DNA from: Collodictyon triciliatum
Lineage: Eukaryota; CRuMs
DNA: 28,030 nucleotides
Reading direction: 5' to 3'
NCBI GenBank assembly: GCA_043381765.1
Contig: JBHJMP010000408.1
Span: 1-28,030, forward strand
The translations under genes and the position numbers were made by a program. Positions 25,879-28,030 of this stretch are shown piece after piece. How positions within the stretch are numbered: position 1 is the stretch's first letter; the number at the start of each line of letters is the position of its first letter. Under the pieces are notes generated by a model. It did not search any database and had not been told where the DNA came from. It saw only the letters and a program-made list of their open reading frames with translations.

Positions 25879-26546
25879 GAATATGAAGATTTATGACCGA
25901 CCCACAGCCCTGTAGTAATACGATTACGATATCTGTATCTGTATGCTCCTGCCAAACCTTACAACGGTAGTAACAGGCCCTATGAAATGGTTATTTGATA
26001 AGCACTTCGAAAACCATGAAGAAGTGGGGGAACACAACTAAGATTATTATTATTTCAAAAAAATCGAATAAAAGGAGAAATAAAAAAAGCAGGAAGAGCA
26101 TGTGCAGGCTGGCGTGTGATCTGGATGAAAGGATAGCCAACATTGAAAGCTGTTGACGAGCTATGTTCATTAATCGATTTCTGTCTGACGAGGGAGTTTC
26201 ATGGCAGCGGATCGAAAATCAAGTTCAATCCGCTTGGAAAAAAAAAAAAGCAAAGCTACGGCACCGTTTGACTTGTGTCTTGAGACTTTGACTTTCCTGT
26301 TTCTTTCCTTCTTTTTATTTCTCTTACAAATAGAATCTTGAGTTATTGGCTTCCGCCTCGCATTTGTAAAGAAATGAATATCTATGGGTGACTTCCTCGT
26401 ATTTATTCTCAACCGCTCAATTTGCCTCACATACCCGGCTAACATAATAGTTTGTTTTTTGAAAAGAAAAGAAAAGAAAAGAAAAGAAAAGAAAAGAAAA
26501 GAAAAGAGTCATGCTTCCGAATGGCACAGAACTTGCAGATGCTTTA
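25879..26546. other. Spacer between coiled-coil and p31comet-like genes
   Basis: Both flanking genes read leftward. The minus frame open at 26445-26170 is Arg/Lys-rich without recognisable motifs. The spacer also holds the AAAAG repeat at 26461-26506. No gene is supported. Confidence 0.45.
26461..26506. repeat. (GAAAA)n microsatellite
   Basis: Nine GAAAA units lie just downstream of the p31comet-like stop codon, in its presumed 3' region. Confidence 0.95.
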
Positions 26547-27853
26547 TTAGTCCTTAAATGCCGGAATAGGTGGAGATAGTTGAAACCATAACGACACGCA
26601 ATCCATCTCGTCTTTATGAGTTGAAGATATATACAAATGTGTGTCTGATTCGTAATTCACATCGATTTTGAAGCAAGGGCATTGTTCAAATGGTATTCTC
26701 CAGGACAGTTTGGGTGTGAATCCATGAGCGGATGCCACAGCCGGAAGCTTCGCGAATATAAACATGGAGGTATTGCCTATAATCAATACAATTGAGGATG
26801 GGAAGAAGTGAACTCTAAGAAAATGCAAATGAGATTTTTTTTTTTCCTTTCTTTGGTTCACGATGTAAGAGAGTTAAGCCACACAAAGGGTGAGAAAATT
26901 GTGTATGGTGTTGAATGAGGCGAATAAATTATTTTCACGTTTACTTCAGCCATCAATTGATTTGTATACTGAGTGGTTTATCTATTTATAATTTTATATT
27001 GATATATTAATGTTTTAGACTATATGATATTGGTGTCTTACCTGGGCGTGTGTCTGGAAATATCGCTGCAGAGCGCATCATCTCTCGAATAGCTATTCGC
27101 TTCACATCTATCTCTCTTGGTATCTGGTCATTGTCGGAAACCCCTATGTTTAGAGCGTATATTTCCCTTGGGGATAACGTCGAAGAGCCCATTATAATTA
27201 ATAAGTGCACTGGTGTTGAAAACTGAGGTACTTTAGGGAGGACTGAATGGACTAAATCCTTTGTGCTATCAACAAACTATTTGCATAAGTAATGTAATTC
27301 ATTCCTGGGACGATAGTCTGTATTACTACATTTAAAAATTATCAAATATTTTGCATAAGAAATATTCCAATCTACGTTTTTTTTTGTTTCGTAATAAAGT
27401 TTCGTTGTTATTTTGAAAAAAAAACCAGCATACATCGCTCAAATTACTAGGAAAATTATCGTGTAAACAATATCGACCTTCAGCAACCTCCTTTCCTTTG
27501 ATGTGTATATTCGTCGCCCTGTTACCTTGATTTCTTCTCTTAGCTATCAAGAAGAAAAGGTGCTTAAATTTACGTGCTTATCTGATCAATTTTATTTTTT
27601 TAAAAATAAAAAACGCGGGCATGTTTATAATGGAAGATGCAGGAGTTTGTCTGCATCACATTTTTTTGTAAGTAATAGTGTCTCTATTGTTGGTCCTCCA
27701 AATAACAACTGGCTTAGTAATTTGATCGTGACAACGCATGTCAAAAACTCATTCCCAAAAACCCCGTATGATATAGTATGTATTATTGATAGACGAGGGG
27801 AGAACCTGCTCGGCGTCTGCCTCCATGTCTTGGAACAGGCTTTGCAATAACAT
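26547..27853 (-). CDS. p31comet / MAD2L1BP-like HORMA protein (five exons)
   Basis: p31comet binds closed MAD2 and, with the TRIP13 AAA+ ATPase, helps disassemble the mitotic checkpoint complex. Exons 27853-27806, 27747-27660, 27543-27434, 27276-27042 and 26776-26547 join in phase to 236 residues; human has 274. Recognition rests on the second half: LLIIMGSSTLSPREIYAL corresponds to the animal segment with ALSPKEFYEL, then KRIAIREMMRSA, then FTPKLSWRIPF, and finally VSLWFQLSPPIPAFKD, which corresponds to the C-terminal WFQAP and FKGF strand that crosses the MAD2 interface in animals. The N-terminal third (MLLQSLFQDMEADAEQ, LLSQLLFGG) is helical and less conserved, and the first acceptor (gaatgag) is weak. 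The alignment is from memory and should be tested by profile search. Confidence 0.8.
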
Positions 27854-27945
27854 AGAAAGTTATACTTAGTCTCTCAGATGATGTTAGGGTTGTCTCTTGT
27901 TTTTTTTTTTTTGAATTGTTCCTTTGATTGAAATATTTTTTTTTT

Positions 27946-27981
27946 CCTTTATTCGATTCAAAGTGTAGCGAGGTTATGCCA
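27946..27981. repeat. Dispersed 36-bp repeat, copy 2
   Basis: Second copy of the element at 24198-24233, differing by one base. It lies in the region upstream of the p31comet-like start codon. Confidence 0.85.
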
Positions 27982-28030
27982 TACAAAGGGGCGGGATGGG
28001 AGCGCATGGGAGAGAGCAAACGCGAGTAGG

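Overview
Intron-rich, AT-rich eukaryotic nuclear DNA. The evidence is many short GT-AG introns whose phases chain exactly, TATA-like boxes, A/T-rich microsatellites inside introns, and two assembly gaps (7528-7627 and 18652-19322). The gene set (SBDS, AP endonuclease 1, CDKL kinase, p31comet, thiol dioxygenases, a CaaX-tailed LRR protein) fits a free-living protist. Intron density, microsatellite-filled introns and the LRR protein would suit a rhizarian such as a foraminiferan, but that is a guess and not shown by the sequence.

Layout from left to right. Two tandem cysteine-dioxygenase-like genes lie on the minus strand (copy B is cut by the window edge; copy A is complete at 2023-659). Divergent from copy A is SBDS on the plus strand (2909-4209). 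A gene-poor stretch with a GC-rich island and a TATA box follows (4210-6161). Next come an Arg/Ser-rich protein (6162-7382), a repeat-filled gap, and a chain of 16 phase-compatible plus-strand exons (7794-12384) coding at least 779 residues of mostly disordered protein with a Cys/His cluster. These two may be one gene. After a small doubtful gene (12704-13133) comes a CDKL-type kinase (13508-17274, 15 exons).

Converging on the kinase is AP endonuclease 1 on the minus strand (20820-18120), with middle exons lost in the gap. Divergent from it is an LRR protein ending in a CaaX box (21581-23573). A coiled-coil protein (25878-23989) and a p31comet/MAD2L1BP-like HORMA protein (27853-26547) lie on the minus strand.

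The genes do not form a functional cluster. They are housekeeping or signalling genes packed with short spacers: ribosome maturation, base-excision repair, mitotic checkpoint silencing, thiol metabolism and kinase signalling. No prokaryotic system, CRISPR array, tRNA or intact transposon was seen. The most unusual points are a Tyr-to-Phe change in the dioxygenase active site, the complete p31comet gene, the LRR-CaaX architecture, the large unclassified disordered protein, unusual splice donors, and a 12-bp satellite family shared by two introns.
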